A stretch of DNA of 64,000 nt from an uncultured bacterium (lineage in GTDB: Bacteria; Actinomycetota; Coriobacteriia; Coriobacteriales; Coriobacteriaceae): contig CAJMPU010000004.1 of assembly GCA_905215505.1 (NCBI GenBank), forward strand, positions 1 to 64,000, read 5' to 3'. The position numbers and the translations under genes were made by a program. Shown here in pieces: positions 34,812-43,722 of the stretch (position 1 is the first letter of the stretch; every line of letters starts with the position of its first letter). The notes beneath the pieces were generated by a model, which saw only the letters and a program-made list of their open reading frames with translations, made no database searches and was not told where the DNA came from.

Positions 34812-35447
34812 CTAGTCACGCAGGATGATGTCCATGGCGAGCATCAGGTTGCGCTCGTCGATGGCAAACGGAGCGGCTTCGCGCGTCTTGGGCTTGGCGC
34901 AAAACGCGATGCCCGTGCCCGCGGCCTGGATCATGGGGATGTCGTTTGCCCCATCGCCAATAGCGACCGTGTGGGCCATGTCGACGCCGCACTCAACTGC
35001 CCAGTCCAGCAGCTGGATGAGCTTGGACTCCTTGGTCACAATGTCGGCGGCCAGCTTACCGGTGAGCTTGCCGTCCACGACTTCCAGGCGGTTGGCCAGG
35101 CAAAAATCGATGCCCGCGGCGGCCACGATCTTGTCAGCGACCTCGTGGAAGCCGCCGCTCACCACGCCGACCTTCCAGCCCTTGCTGTGTGCCGAGCGCA
35201 CAAGCTCCAACGCGCCGGGGGTAAATGTCACGCGCTCAAAGGCGCGCTTGAACACGCTCTCGTCCAGGCCGGCGAGCAGCCCCACGCGCTCCACGAGCGC
35301 TTGCTTAAAGTCCAGCTCGCCGCGCATGGCGCGTTCGGTGATCTGTGCCACCTGCCCACCCACGCCGGCCTCTTCGCCCAACAGGTCGATGACCTCCTGG
35401 TTGATGAGGGTGGAGTCGATATCCATAACGATGAGGCGTGCAGTCAT
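34812..35447 (-). CDS. serB: Phosphoserine phosphatase
   Basis: 211-aa HAD-family hydrolase for the last step of serine synthesis. Motif I DIDSTLI, substrate loop with ERAMRGELDF, motif II VVSGGFHEV, and motif III GDGANDIPMIQAAGTGIAFCAKP. ATG 35447 (GAAAGG upstream) gives the normal short SerB without the N-terminal ACT domains of the E. coli enzyme. Single gene, divergent from aspS. Confidence 0.93.
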   Translation of the reverse strand: MTARLIVMDIDSTLINQEVIDLLGEEAGVGGQVAQITERAMRGELDFKQALVERVGLLAGLDESVFKRAFERVTFTPGALELVRSAHSKGWKVGVVSGGFHEVADKIVAAAGIDFCLANRLEVVDGKLTGKLAADIVTKESKLIQLLDWAVECGVDMAHTVAIGDGANDIPMIQAAGTGIAFCAKPKTREAAPFAIDERNLMLAMDIILRD

Positions 35448-35651
35448 GACGGGCCTTTCCAGGTTCTGTTTTATTGGGGCACATTGTCGCACGTGACGAG
35501 CGCGGGCGGGTGCCGCGGTGCGTCAATTGTTTCGTCTCCGTCAAGTCTTTGGGCGGGAGCCACTTTTTCGCGGCGCATCGGCACGGGTGCGATAAGATAA
35601 TACGCCATGTCTGGCTGCGCGGTTTACGCAGGCTGGGCAAATCTGTACGAC

Positions 35652-35676
35652 GCCGCCCGGAACGACACGGGGCGGC
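35652..35676 (+). promoter_or_regulatory. Hairpin in the aspS leader
   Basis: GCCGCCC/GGGCGGC arms around an 11-nt loop, ending about 28 nt before the aspS ATG. No T-run follows. It is close enough to affect the mRNA leader but matches no riboswitch or T-box I recognise. Confidence 0.4.
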
Positions 35677-35703
35677 ACAGATCCATAAAGGAGGATCACT
35701 GGT

Positions 35704-37491
35704 ATGAGCCAGACCCGTCCCATCGACGAGCATTCCATGCACACCCGTACCTGCGGCGAGCTTCGCCGCGAGAACGTGGGCGAAGAGGTTACCCTCACCG
35801 GTTGGGTGAGCCGTCGCCGCGATCACGGCGGCCTCATCTTCTGCGATCTTCGCGACCGCGAGGGCATCACGCAGCTCACCTTCGACCCCGAGCACTCCGA
35901 CGGCGACGCCTTTAAGATCGCCGAGACCATGCGTCCCGAGTGGCCCATCAAGATTCACGGCGTCGTGCGCGCCCGTGGTGAGGAGACCACCAACGCCAAG
36001 CTCGTGACCGGCGAGATTGAGGTCCTGACCGACCACGCCGAGGTGCTCAACACGTCCGTCACCCCGCCGTTCCAGATCGAGGACGGCATCGAGACCAGCG
36101 AGGACACCCGTCTGCGCTATCGCTATCTGGACCTCCGTCGTCCCGAGATGATGGCCAATCTCAAGCTGCGCTCCGACTTCACCTTTGCCATTCGCGAGGC
36201 ACTGCACAACCGTGAGTTCATGGAGGTCGAGACACCCTCCCTGTTCAAGTCCACGCCCGAGGGCGCCCGCGACTTCATTGTTCCCAGCCGTATTCAGCCG
36301 GGTAACTTCTACGCCCTGCCGCAGTCCCCGCAGCTTCTGAAGCAGCTGCTCATGGTCGGTGGCGTCGAGCGCTACTACCAGGTTGCCAAGTGCTTCCGCG
36401 ACGAGGACCTGCGCGCCGACCGTCAGCCCGAGTTCACCCAGGTCGATATCGAGATGGCCTTCGTGGACCAGAACGATGTCATGAGCGCGCTCGAGGAGGT
36501 CCTGTCCGATGCTTTCGGCCGCATGGGTGTCGAGATGCCCACGCCGCTGCGTCGCATGAACTACTGGGAGGCCATGGACACCTATGGCTCCGACAAGCCC
36601 GATACTCGCTACGGCATGCACCTGGTCGACCTGACCGACGTGTTTGCCAACTCCAAGTTCAAGGTCTTTGCGACTGCCGCAAACGAGGAGGGCTCTGTCG
36701 TCAAGGCCATCAACGCTAAGGGCGCCGGTGCCTGGGCACGTGCCAAGATTGATAAGCTCGCCGGCGTGGCCTCCGCGTTTGGCGCCAAGGGCCTGGCTTG
36801 GATCGCTTTCCGCGAGGACGGCTCCATCAACAGCCCCATCGTCAAGTTCTTCTCGGACGAGGAGATGGCCGCTCTGCGCGAGCGCATGGACGTCGAGCCC
36901 GGCGACCTTGTGATGTTTGCCGCCGGCCCGCGCCTGCTTTCTGACGAGATCCTGGGCGGCATGCGTTCGCACATGGCCAATGCGCTCGAGATCAAGCGCG
37001 AGGGTCACGACTTCCTGTGGGTCGTCAACTTCCCGCTGTTCCATTGGGACGAGGATCGCAAGGCCTATGCTGCCGAGCACCAGCCCTTTACCCTGCCGAC
37101 CGAGACCGATATCGCCAAGATCGAGGCCGATCCGCTGGCAGCCGGTTCGTGCACCTACGACTTTGTCATGGACGGCTTTGAGGCCGGCGGCGGCGGTATG
37201 CGTATTCACAACGCCGAGATGCAGATGTCCATGCTCAAGCTCCTGGGCTTTACCGAGGAGCGCGCCGAGTCGCAGTTCGGCTTCCTCATGGAGGCGCTCA
37301 AGTTTGGTGCACCCCCGATGGGCGGCTTTGCTCTGGGCCTGGACCGCGTGTGCATGCTGCTTACCGGGTCCGATTCCATCCGCGACGTCATGGCGTTCCC
37401 CAAGACGGCCAGCGGCTCCGACCTCATGTCGGGCGCCCCGAGTGCTGTAAGTGGTGCTCAGCTCAAGGATGTCAGCCTGCGCCTGATGTAG
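35704..37491 (+). CDS. aspS: Aspartyl-tRNA synthetase
   Basis: 595-aa bacterial-type class IIb synthetase. OB-fold anticodon domain (about 15-110, GWVSRRRDHGGLIFCDLRDR), motif 1 near LRRPEMMANLKLRSDF, the aspartate-specific FKSTPEGARDF and SPQLLKQLLMVGGVERYYQVAKCFRDEDLRADRQPEFTQ (motif 2), a GAD insertion domain, and motif 3 FALGLDRVCML. Strong RBS AAAGGAGGATCA. Whether it is the discriminating or non-discriminating type cannot be told here. Confidence 0.96.
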   Translation: MSQTRPIDEHSMHTRTCGELRRENVGEEVTLTGWVSRRRDHGGLIFCDLRDREGITQLTFDPEHSDGDAFKIAETMRPEWPIKIHGVVRARGEETTNAKLVTGEIEVLTDHAEVLNTSVTPPFQIEDGIETSEDTRLRYRYLDLRRPEMMANLKLRSDFTFAIREALHNREFMEVETPSLFKSTPEGARDFIVPSRIQPGNFYALPQSPQLLKQLLMVGGVERYYQVAKCFRDEDLRADRQPEFTQVDIEMAFVDQNDVMSALEEVLSDAFGRMGVEMPTPLRRMNYWEAMDTYGSDKPDTRYGMHLVDLTDVFANSKFKVFATAANEEGSVVKAINAKGAGAWARAKIDKLAGVASAFGAKGLAWIAFREDGSINSPIVKFFSDEEMAALRERMDVEPGDLVMFAAGPRLLSDEILGGMRSHMANALEIKREGHDFLWVVNFPLFHWDEDRKAYAAEHQPFTLPTETDIAKIEADPLAAGSCTYDFVMDGFEAGGGGMRIHNAEMQMSMLKLLGFTEERAESQFGFLMEALKFGAPPMGGFALGLDRVCMLLTGSDSIRDVMAFPKTASGSDLMSGAPSAVSGAQLKDVSLRLM

Positions 37492-37514
37492 GCGAGCGGC
37501 TAGATATTGCCCAC

Positions 37515-37549
37515 AACGAGGGAAGGACGTGTGCCTTCCCTCGTTTTTT
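37515..37549 (+). terminator. Terminator of aspS
   Basis: AACGAGGGAAGG/CCTTCCCTCGTT hairpin (12 bp) with a T-run. Confidence 0.88.
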
Positions 37550-37589
37550 ATGCGTTGATGTTTCGAGGGTATGGGGAGACTGGGTATCG

Positions 37590-37637
37590 CGGAAACTGCG
37601 ACCCAGAATCCAACCAAATAACGAAACACAGTTTCCG
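37590..37637. other. Inverted repeat upstream of ptsH
   Basis: CGGAAACTG (37590-37598) and CAGTTTCCG (37629-37637) are perfect 9-bp inverted repeats with a 30-nt spacer. They could be an operator or a loose hairpin; meaning unknown. Confidence 0.4.
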
Positions 37638-37733
37638 GTTGAGCTTCTGGCGAGCCGCAACAAGTATCTAACGCTACAATAACTACCACATGGCTGGGTT
37701 TGCCAGCGAATGAGCGATGCCGCGGGAGGGGAC

Positions 37734-37982
37734 ATGGTCGAGTTTACAAAGACGATTAAAGATCCGTTAGGACTGCATGCCCGCCCGGTTGCGCTGCTCT
37801 ACGACATCATTGCCAAACATCGTAGCGACGTGTCGGTCAGTATCGGCGACCGCCATACCGACGGCCGTGACGTGATGGGCCTCATGGCACTCTACGGCGA
37901 ATGTGGCGAGGACATCGTCTTTCGCGTTTCGGGCGTCGACGAGGCCTCGTGCGTCACGTCGATCAGAAACCTTTCGCTCTAA
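37734..37982 (+). CDS. ptsH: HPr-family phosphocarrier protein with Asp46
   Basis: 82 aa with ATG 37734 (GGGAGGGG upstream). His15 lies in LGLHARPVALL, the site phosphorylated by PEP-dependent enzyme I. The Ser46 regulatory region of Gram-positive HPr (KSIMG) reads RDVMG, with Asp exactly at position 46. If the alignment holds, this HPr cannot be phosphorylated by HPr kinase and may mimic P-Ser-HPr permanently. No EI or HPr kinase gene is nearby. It could also be a Crh/NPr-like paralogue. Confidence 0.85.
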   Translation: MVEFTKTIKDPLGLHARPVALLYDIIAKHRSDVSVSIGDRHTDGRDVMGLMALYGECGEDIVFRVSGVDEASCVTSIRNLSL

Positions 37983-37990
37983 GCGCAACA

Positions 37991-38021
37991 ATGTGACAAA
38001 GGGACAGTTCCTTTGTCACAT
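37991..38021. repeat. GGGACAG-loop hairpin after ptsH
   Basis: 11-bp perfect arms ATGTGACAAAG and CTTTGTCACAT enclose GGACAGTTC. Member of the constant-loop, variable-arm hairpin family. Confidence 0.75.
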
Positions 38022-38070
38022 CTGTTTCATATGGGAAACTTTTTCGAAAACTGAATAGGGACCCTTTCCA

Positions 38071-38124
38071 AAAAGTTAACCACGTGCTAGTTTACTATAG
38101 CGAACATAGACGTGGTTAACTTTT
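38071..38124. promoter_or_regulatory. 15-bp inverted repeat around the feo promoter (candidate iron box)
   Basis: AAAAGTTAACCACGT (38071-38085) and ACGTGGTTAACTTTT (38110-38124) are perfect inverted repeats 24 bp apart, with a possible -10 TACTAT (38093-38098) between them. AAGTTA half-sites recur before feoB and a GTGGTTAACT before the Cys-rich gene. Sites of this kind suit a DtxR/IdeR- or Fur-type metalloregulator (inference). Confidence 0.65.
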
Positions 38125-38167
38125 GCTGCGTCGATGTTGAGGACGAACTGACGTTAGGAGCTCACTC

Positions 38168-38410
38168 ATGTCTTGCGGACCGCAGATGCCGGCTATGCCG
38201 CTTTCGATGGTAAAAGCGGGCGAAACCGTGCGCGTGTCTCGCGTAAAGGGCAATGAGGATATGAAGCACCATCTCAAGGACCTCGGCTTTGTCGAGGGCA
38301 GTGAGGTTCACGTGGTGAGTTCGAGTGGCGCCAATATCATCGTCACCGTGCTGGGCGCACGCTTTGGTATCGATACCAAGGTCGCCATGCACATCATGAC
38401 CGTCGGTTAG
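38168..38410 (+). CDS. feoA: FeoA-domain protein (first copy)
   Basis: 80-aa SH3-like FeoA, a small cytosolic partner of the ferrous-iron transporter FeoB. MKHHLKDLGFVEGSEVHVVSSSGANIIVTVLGARFGID is the family pattern. First gene of feoA-feoA-feoB; RBS TTAGGAG. Confidence 0.9.
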   Translation: MSCGPQMPAMPLSMVKAGETVRVSRVKGNEDMKHHLKDLGFVEGSEVHVVSSSGANIIVTVLGARFGIDTKVAMHIMTVG

Positions 38411-38449
38411 TTCGCAGCATTTCATAAAAGCTGAAAGGGGGAAAAGAAT

Positions 38450-38671
38450 ATGAAGACGTTGGGTGACGTTAAGGTGGGCGAGAGCTCTACCATCGTCAAG
38501 CTTCACGGCGAGGGCGCGCTTCGCCGTCACCTTATGGACCTGGGCCTCATCAAGGGCACTTCGTTCAAGGTCGTTAAGGTTGCACCGCTCGGAGATCCGG
38601 TCGAGATCAACGTGCGCGGCTACGAGCTTTCCATCCGCAAGGAGGAGGCTGCCGTCGTCGAGGTCCAGTAA
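38450..38671 (+). CDS. feoA: FeoA-domain protein (second copy)
   Basis: 73 aa. RRHLMDLGLIKGTSFKVVKVAPLGDPVEINVRGYELSIRKEEAAVVEV is the FeoA SH3 fold with the conserved GDP/ELSIR. It differs clearly from the first copy, so the two are not a recent duplication. RBS AAAGGGGG. Confidence 0.92.
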   Translation: MKTLGDVKVGESSTIVKLHGEGALRRHLMDLGLIKGTSFKVVKVAPLGDPVEINVRGYELSIRKEEAAVVEVQ

Positions 38672-38697
38672 GGGCCCGCGGCAACTATTTATGCAGA

Positions 38698-38721
38698 TAA
38701 AGTTAGGTTTTTCTAACTTAA
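38698..38721. promoter_or_regulatory. Iron-box-like palindrome upstream of feoB
   Basis: TAAAGTTAG-GTTTTT-CTAACTTAA: near-perfect inverted repeat with 7-bp core arms AAGTTAG/CTAACTT. It resembles DtxR/IdeR/MntR-type operators (TTAGG...CCTAA) and lies in the 123-bp gap between feoA2 and feoB, suggesting separate iron control of feoB. Confidence 0.6.
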
Positions 38722-38794
38722 ATTTGCAATGTTGAAGCACATTATCCAGCCCGTGCGGAGAAAGCAGCGCGGGCACACAAGGAAGAAGGATTGA

Positions 38795-41125
38795 ATGGCG
38801 GATTCTCAGATCCATGTCGCGCTGGCGGGTAACCCCAACTGCGGCAAGACCACGCTTTTCAACCTGATCACCGGCGCCAACGGCTACGTTGGCAACTGGC
38901 CCGGCGTCACGGTTGAGAAAAAGGAAGCCAAGCTCCTGAGTGACAAGAACGTCACGATTACGGACCTCCCCGGCATCTACTCGCTTTCCCCCTACAGCCC
39001 CGAGGAGCAGTGCTCGCGCGATTACCTCATGAGCGGCGAGCCCGATGTCGTCGTCCAGGTGATCGATGCCACCAACCTCGAGCGCAACCTGTACCTGGCG
39101 CTTCAGGTTATCGAGACCGGCCTGCCCGTGGTCGTCGCCCTCAACATGGCCGACCTCGTGGAGAAGAACGGCGACAAGATCGACACCGACAAGCTGTCCA
39201 AGAAGCTCGGCTGCCCGGTCATGATGATCTCGGCCCTTAAGAACAAGGGCATCAAGGAGCTTTTCGAGCAGGTTAAGAAGTCCGCTGCTTCCAAGGGCCA
39301 GGTGCCGGAGCACAAGTTCGATTCCTCCATCGAGGACGTTCTGGACCACATCGAGAACAACCTGCCGGCGAGCGTTCCCGCCAACAAGCGTCGCTACTAC
39401 GCTGTCAAGCTGTTTGAGCGCGACGCGGACGCCTGCAAGCTCATCAACCTCACCAAGGAGAAGGCCGCTCGCGTCGAGCAGCTGGTCGCCCAGTGCGAGC
39501 AGGATTGCGACGACGACGCCGAGTCCATCATCACCGGCGAGCGCTATGGCGTGATCGCGCACATCATCGACGAGTGCCTCACTAAGGCCCCGGCTAAGAT
39601 GAGCACCTCCGAGAAGATCGACCGTGTGGTTACCAACCGTATCCTTGGCCTGCCGATCTTTGTGGTCATCATGTTCTGCGTGTACTACATCGCCGTTTCT
39701 ACCCTGGGCGGCACGGTGACCGACTTCACCAACGACCAGCTCTTCGGCACCGACGGTTGGTACGTGCTCGGTCAGGGTCGCGATGCGTATGATGCGGCTG
39801 TCGAGGCTGTGGGTGAGGACGCTGCCGATTCGATTGACCCGGCGGAGTACGGCCCCTATGTCCCGGGTATCACCACCGTGGTGCACGACGCCCTCGTGGC
39901 GGGCGGCACCGAGGACGGTGGCCTGGTCGATTCGCTGGTCTGCGATGGTATCGTCGGTGGCCTGGGCGCCATCTTTGGCTTTGTGCCGCAGATGTTCCTG
40001 CTCTTTGTGATGCTGTCTTTCCTGGAGGACTGCGGCTACATGGCGCGCGTCGCCTTCATCATGGACCGCGTGTTCCGCCGCTTTGGCCTGTCCGGTAAGT
40101 CGTTCATCCCGATGCTCGTGTCCTCGGGTTGCGGCGTCCCCGGCGTCATGGCCACCAAGACCATCGAGAACGAGAAGGACCGCCGTATGACGGTCATGAC
40201 CACCACGTTTATTCCCTGTGGCGCTAAGCTGCCGATCATTGCCCTGCTCATGGGTTCCATCATCGGCGATTCTTCCACCACCGCCGCGTGGATCAGCCCG
40301 CTCTTCTACTTCCTGGGCGTCTTTGCCGTCATTGCTTCGGGCCTCATGCTCAAGAAGACCAAGCTCTTCGCCGGTCGCCCGACGCCGTTTGTTATGGAGC
40401 TTCCTGCCTACCACTTCCCGGCGATCCGTTCTTGGGCGCTGCACGTGTGGGAGCGCTGTTGGGCCTTTATCAAGAAGGCCGGTACGGTCATCTTCGCGTC
40501 CACCGTCGTCGTTTGGTTCCTCTCCAACTTTGGCAGCTACAACGGTTCCTTTGGCTTCCTGCCTGCGATGGACGGCATCCCCGAGGAGTTCATGGATTAC
40601 TCCGTGCTCGCCATGCTCGGCAACCTGGTCGCTTGGATCTTCGCCCCGCTCGGCTTTAGCACCTGGCAGGCCACTGCGCTGACCGTCTCCGGCCTCGTGG
40701 CTAAGGAGAATGTCGTCGCTACCGCCGGCTCGCTGCTCTCCGTCGCCGATGCTGGCGAGACCGACCCGAGCCTGTGGACCGCGTTTGCGGGCATGTTCCC
40801 CACCATGGGTGCTTGCGTGGCCTTTGGTGCCTTCAACCTGCTGTGCGCTCCGTGCTTCGCAGCCATGGGCACCATCCGCAACCAGATGGATTCCGGCAAG
40901 TGGACCGCGATTGCCATCGGCTACGAGTGCGCCTTTGCTTGGGTGATCGGCCTGTTCATCAACCAGTTCTACAACCTGTTTGTGTTGGGCCAGTTTGGTA
41001 TTTGGACGATTGTAGCCATCGTGCTGCTGGTTGCGATGCTCTTCCAGATCTTCCGCCCCATGCCCAAGCATGCATGGACCGACGAGGACGAGATCAACAC
41101 TGCTTCCGCCGCAGTTTCCGCTTAA
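38795..41125 (+). CDS. feoB: Ferrous iron transporter FeoB
   Basis: 776-aa inner-membrane Fe(II) transporter. G1 GNPNCGKTTLFN, G2/G3 TVEKKEA and DLPGIYSLSPYSPEE, G4 NMAD and a G5-like SALKNKG make up the cytosolic G domain (1-170), followed by a helical domain and then the membrane region with Gate motifs (MLVSSGCGVPGVMATKT and AKENVVATAGSL). Terminated by the hairpin at 41155-41187. Confidence 0.96.
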   Translation: MADSQIHVALAGNPNCGKTTLFNLITGANGYVGNWPGVTVEKKEAKLLSDKNVTITDLPGIYSLSPYSPEEQCSRDYLMSGEPDVVVQVIDATNLERNLYLALQVIETGLPVVVALNMADLVEKNGDKIDTDKLSKKLGCPVMMISALKNKGIKELFEQVKKSAASKGQVPEHKFDSSIEDVLDHIENNLPASVPANKRRYYAVKLFERDADACKLINLTKEKAARVEQLVAQCEQDCDDDAESIITGERYGVIAHIIDECLTKAPAKMSTSEKIDRVVTNRILGLPIFVVIMFCVYYIAVSTLGGTVTDFTNDQLFGTDGWYVLGQGRDAYDAAVEAVGEDAADSIDPAEYGPYVPGITTVVHDALVAGGTEDGGLVDSLVCDGIVGGLGAIFGFVPQMFLLFVMLSFLEDCGYMARVAFIMDRVFRRFGLSGKSFIPMLVSSGCGVPGVMATKTIENEKDRRMTVMTTTFIPCGAKLPIIALLMGSIIGDSSTTAAWISPLFYFLGVFAVIASGLMLKKTKLFAGRPTPFVMELPAYHFPAIRSWALHVWERCWAFIKKAGTVIFASTVVVWFLSNFGSYNGSFGFLPAMDGIPEEFMDYSVLAMLGNLVAWIFAPLGFSTWQATALTVSGLVAKENVVATAGSLLSVADAGETDPSLWTAFAGMFPTMGACVAFGAFNLLCAPCFAAMGTIRNQMDSGKWTAIAIGYECAFAWVIGLFINQFYNLFVLGQFGIWTIVAIVLLVAMLFQIFRPMPKHAWTDEDEINTASAAVSA

Positions 41126-41154
41126 GTCCGAATAAGGATTAGCCCCTTTCCACG

Positions 41155-41187
41155 AGCCCGGGTGTCCCAGCGACACTCGGGCTTTTT
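41155..41187 (+). terminator. Terminator of feoB
   Basis: AGCCCGGGTGTC/GACACTCGGGCT with one G-T pair, loop CCAGC, T-run. Confidence 0.85.
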
Positions 41188-41216
41188 GGTGAGGGAGATG
41201 TGGCGTTTCCGCAGAT

Positions 41217-41254
41217 AAAACCGACCAAAATATACCTGTCCCTTTTTGGCAGGT
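41217..41254 (-). repeat. GGGACAG-loop hairpin, minus orientation
   Basis: On the minus strand it reads ACCTGCCAAAA-AGGGACAGGT, then TATATTTTGGTCGGT, almost the same sequence as the element at 63304-63340 on +. Two changes weaken its 3' arm. Confidence 0.7.
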
Positions 41255-41300
41255 GGAGAATGGGGTAAAGTAAGTGGTGGTTAACTAGAGGAGGCTTGCT

Positions 41301-41501
41301 ATGGCACCTATCGATATTGTTGTACTGGCTGTTATCGGCATTGCGTTTGTCGCCGTGTGCGTGCGCATTTATCGCAAGGGCACCTGCGCCGACTGCGCTC
41401 AAGGTGGCGTTTGCACAGGACATTGCTCCAACAAAAAGACCTGCGCCGCACTTAAGGGCGTAGACAAAATAGCCGAAGACTTGGGCCGCGGTATCAAATA
41501 A
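41301..41501 (+). CDS. FeoB-associated Cys-rich membrane protein
   Basis: 66 aa: one N-terminal membrane helix (APIDIVVLAVIGIAFVAVCVRIY), then a short Cys-rich tail (GTCADCAQGGVCTGHCSNKKTCAAL). The pattern and position after feoB match the FeoB-associated Cys-rich family. RBS GAGGAGG. GTGGTTAACT just upstream repeats one arm of the feoA iron-box candidate. Confidence 0.85.
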   Translation: MAPIDIVVLAVIGIAFVAVCVRIYRKGTCADCAQGGVCTGHCSNKKTCAALKGVDKIAEDLGRGIK

Positions 41502-41636
41502 GGTGAACGGGGACGTCTCTGTTTCTCCTGTTGACGAGTGCCGTGCAATCTGCGATCTGTCGGGTGCTGCGCAGTTACTGCTACGATAGGTACGTCAGTA
41601 ACTGCCGCCGAGCGGCTCAATCGAAAGGAAACCTGC

Positions 41637-43586
41637 ATGGAGTCCTCCGCCTACCCGATGCTCTTTAGCCCGATCAAGGTCGGTACGACCGAGGTCAAGA
41701 ACCGCGTCTTTATGCCGCCGGTGTCCACCAACCTGGCCGATCATGGCTATGTGACTGACGACTTGGTCGATCATTACCGCGCCCGCGCCAAGGGCGGCGT
41801 GGGCCTCATCATCACCGAGGTCGTGACGGTCGAGCCCACCTATACCTATCTGCCGGGTGACATGTGCTGCTACGACGACACGTTTATCCCCGGCTGGGAA
41901 AAGCTCGCCGCAGCCGTCCACGAGTATGGCTGCAAGATCATGCCGCAGCTCTTCCACCCCGCCTACATGGCCTTTAACATCCCGGGCACGCCGCGCCTGA
42001 TCGCTCCGTCCTTTGTGGGCCCGTCCTATGCCCGCGAGGCGCCGCGCCCCATCACGGTCGATGAGATTCACGAGCTCACGCATCAGTTTGGCGACGCTGC
42101 CGTGCGTATGCAGAAGGCCGATGTCGATGGCGTCGAGGTTCATGCGGCGCACGCCCACGGCATGCTCGGCGGCTTTTTGACCCCGCTCTACAACAAGCGT
42201 ACCGATGAGTATGGCGGCTCGCTCGACGCTCGCATGCGCTTTTTGCTCGAGGTTATCGCCGAGATTCGCGAGCGCTGCGGCAAGGACTTCATCATCGACG
42301 TCCGCATCTCGGGCGATGAGTACACCGATGGCGGCCTGACCCTCAACGACATGATCTATGTCTCACGTCGTCTGGAGAAGGCCGGCGTCGACATGATTCA
42401 CGTGTCGGGCGGCACCACCATCAAGCGCGGATCTGCGATTCCCGCCGCCGGCACGCAGCAAGCCTCGCACGCCGCCTGCTCGCGCGAGATTAAAAAGCAC
42501 GTCAACATTCCCGTCGCCACCGTCGGCCGGATCAACGAGGCTTGGATTGCCGAGGAGCTGATTGAGGACGGCGCTGCCGACATCTGTATGATGGGTCGCG
42601 CCAATCTGTGCGATGCCGAGTTCTGCAACAAGGCGGCTGCCGGTAACGCCGACGAGATCCGTCCCTGCATCGGTTGCCTGCGCTGCCTGAACGGCATCAT
42701 GTTTGGCAAGCGCATCTCCTGCACCGTCAACCCGGACGTGGAGCGCGACGAGGCCGGCTACGAGCCTGCCGCCGAGGCCAAGAATGTACTGGTTGTGGGC
42801 GCTGGTCCTGCGGGCATGGAGGCAGCCTACATTGCCGCCAAGCGCGGCCACAACGTGGTACTCGTGGACAAGCAGGATGAGCCGGGCGGCGAGATGCGCA
42901 TCGCGGCCGTGCCGCCGGCAAAGCAGGAGCTCACCCGCGTGATCAAGTATCAGTACCGTCGCCTGGCCGAGGCCGGCGTCACATGCGCCTTTGGTACCGA
43001 ACTTTCGGCCGAGGACATTCAGCGCGACTACGCAGGTTACGAGGTTGTCCTGGCTTATGGCGCCGAGCCCATCGCTCCGGCCTTCATGCAGGGCTTTAAG
43101 CAGGTTATGACGGCTGACGACCTGCTGGGTGGCAAGGCTTTCCCGGGCAAGAAGATCGTCATCGTGGGTGGCGGCACCGTTGGCTGCGAGGCGGCCGATT
43201 ACCTGGCCCCGTTGGTCAACGACCTGTCGCCGGCCAATCGCGATGTCACCGTCATCGAGATGACCAAGACGCTTGCTGCCAACGAGGGCGGCGCCGGTCG
43301 CGCGGTGCTCATCACGCGCATGCTCTCCAAGGGCGTCCACGTGCTGACCGAGGCCAAGGTGACCGAGATCACCGAGGATGCCATCAGCTACGAGAAGGAT
43401 GGCGAGGCCCACACCATCGCCGATGCCGATACGCTGGTGCTCGCCATGGGCTATCGTCCCAATACCAAGTTGGCCGACGACCTTGCCGCTGCCGGTATTG
43501 CCACCCACGTGCTGGGCGATGCCAACAAGTGCGGTAACATCCGCGATGCCATCGGCGATGGCTACAAGGTTGCCTGCGAGCTCTAG
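41637..43586 (+). CDS. FMN/Fe-S/FAD ene-reductase (2-enoate reductase / BaiH-BaiCD-like)
   Basis: 649 aa from ATG 41637 (GAAAGG upstream). N-terminal Old Yellow Enzyme TIM barrel (1-360: FSPIKVGTTEVKNRVFMPPVST, and VHAAHAHGMLGGFLTPLYNKRTDEYGGS with the substrate-binding HAAH). Then a [4Fe-4S] ligand set CIGCLRC...C (about residues 341-362). Then an FAD/NAD(P)H-binding half (VLVVGAGPAGMEAAYIAAKRGHNVVLVDKQ; IVIVGGGTVGCEAADYL). Such enzymes reduce activated C=C bonds of enoates, bile-acid intermediates or dietary compounds under anaerobic conditions. The substrate cannot be assigned. Confidence 0.9.
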   Translation: MESSAYPMLFSPIKVGTTEVKNRVFMPPVSTNLADHGYVTDDLVDHYRARAKGGVGLIITEVVTVEPTYTYLPGDMCCYDDTFIPGWEKLAAAVHEYGCKIMPQLFHPAYMAFNIPGTPRLIAPSFVGPSYAREAPRPITVDEIHELTHQFGDAAVRMQKADVDGVEVHAAHAHGMLGGFLTPLYNKRTDEYGGSLDARMRFLLEVIAEIRERCGKDFIIDVRISGDEYTDGGLTLNDMIYVSRRLEKAGVDMIHVSGGTTIKRGSAIPAAGTQQASHAACSREIKKHVNIPVATVGRINEAWIAEELIEDGAADICMMGRANLCDAEFCNKAAAGNADEIRPCIGCLRCLNGIMFGKRISCTVNPDVERDEAGYEPAAEAKNVLVVGAGPAGMEAAYIAAKRGHNVVLVDKQDEPGGEMRIAAVPPAKQELTRVIKYQYRRLAEAGVTCAFGTELSAEDIQRDYAGYEVVLAYGAEPIAPAFMQGFKQVMTADDLLGGKAFPGKKIVIVGGGTVGCEAADYLAPLVNDLSPANRDVTVIEMTKTLAANEGGAGRAVLITRMLSKGVHVLTEAKVTEITEDAISYEKDGEAHTIADADTLVLAMGYRPNTKLADDLAAAGIATHVLGDANKCGNIRDAIGDGYKVACEL

Positions 43587-43722
43587 TCAACCCCTTGTTG
43601 CGTGGGGGCAGGTTACTTTGCACCAACTTGGTGCATGTAAATCTGGCCCCATTGCACCATTGCGGCTTCATGGAGTAGCGCCCGTACGCATCGAATTTCT
43701 CCTCTCATAGATGTGCGGCACG

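Noticed and set aside
35305..37689. 794-aa open frame on the minus strand across aspS
   Set aside because: Mirror frame of aspS; translation has no family similarity.
38162..41176. 1004-aa open frame on the minus strand across feoA-feoB
   Set aside because: Antisense to three well-supported genes, low-complexity His/Arg/Gly-rich translation, no RBS logic.
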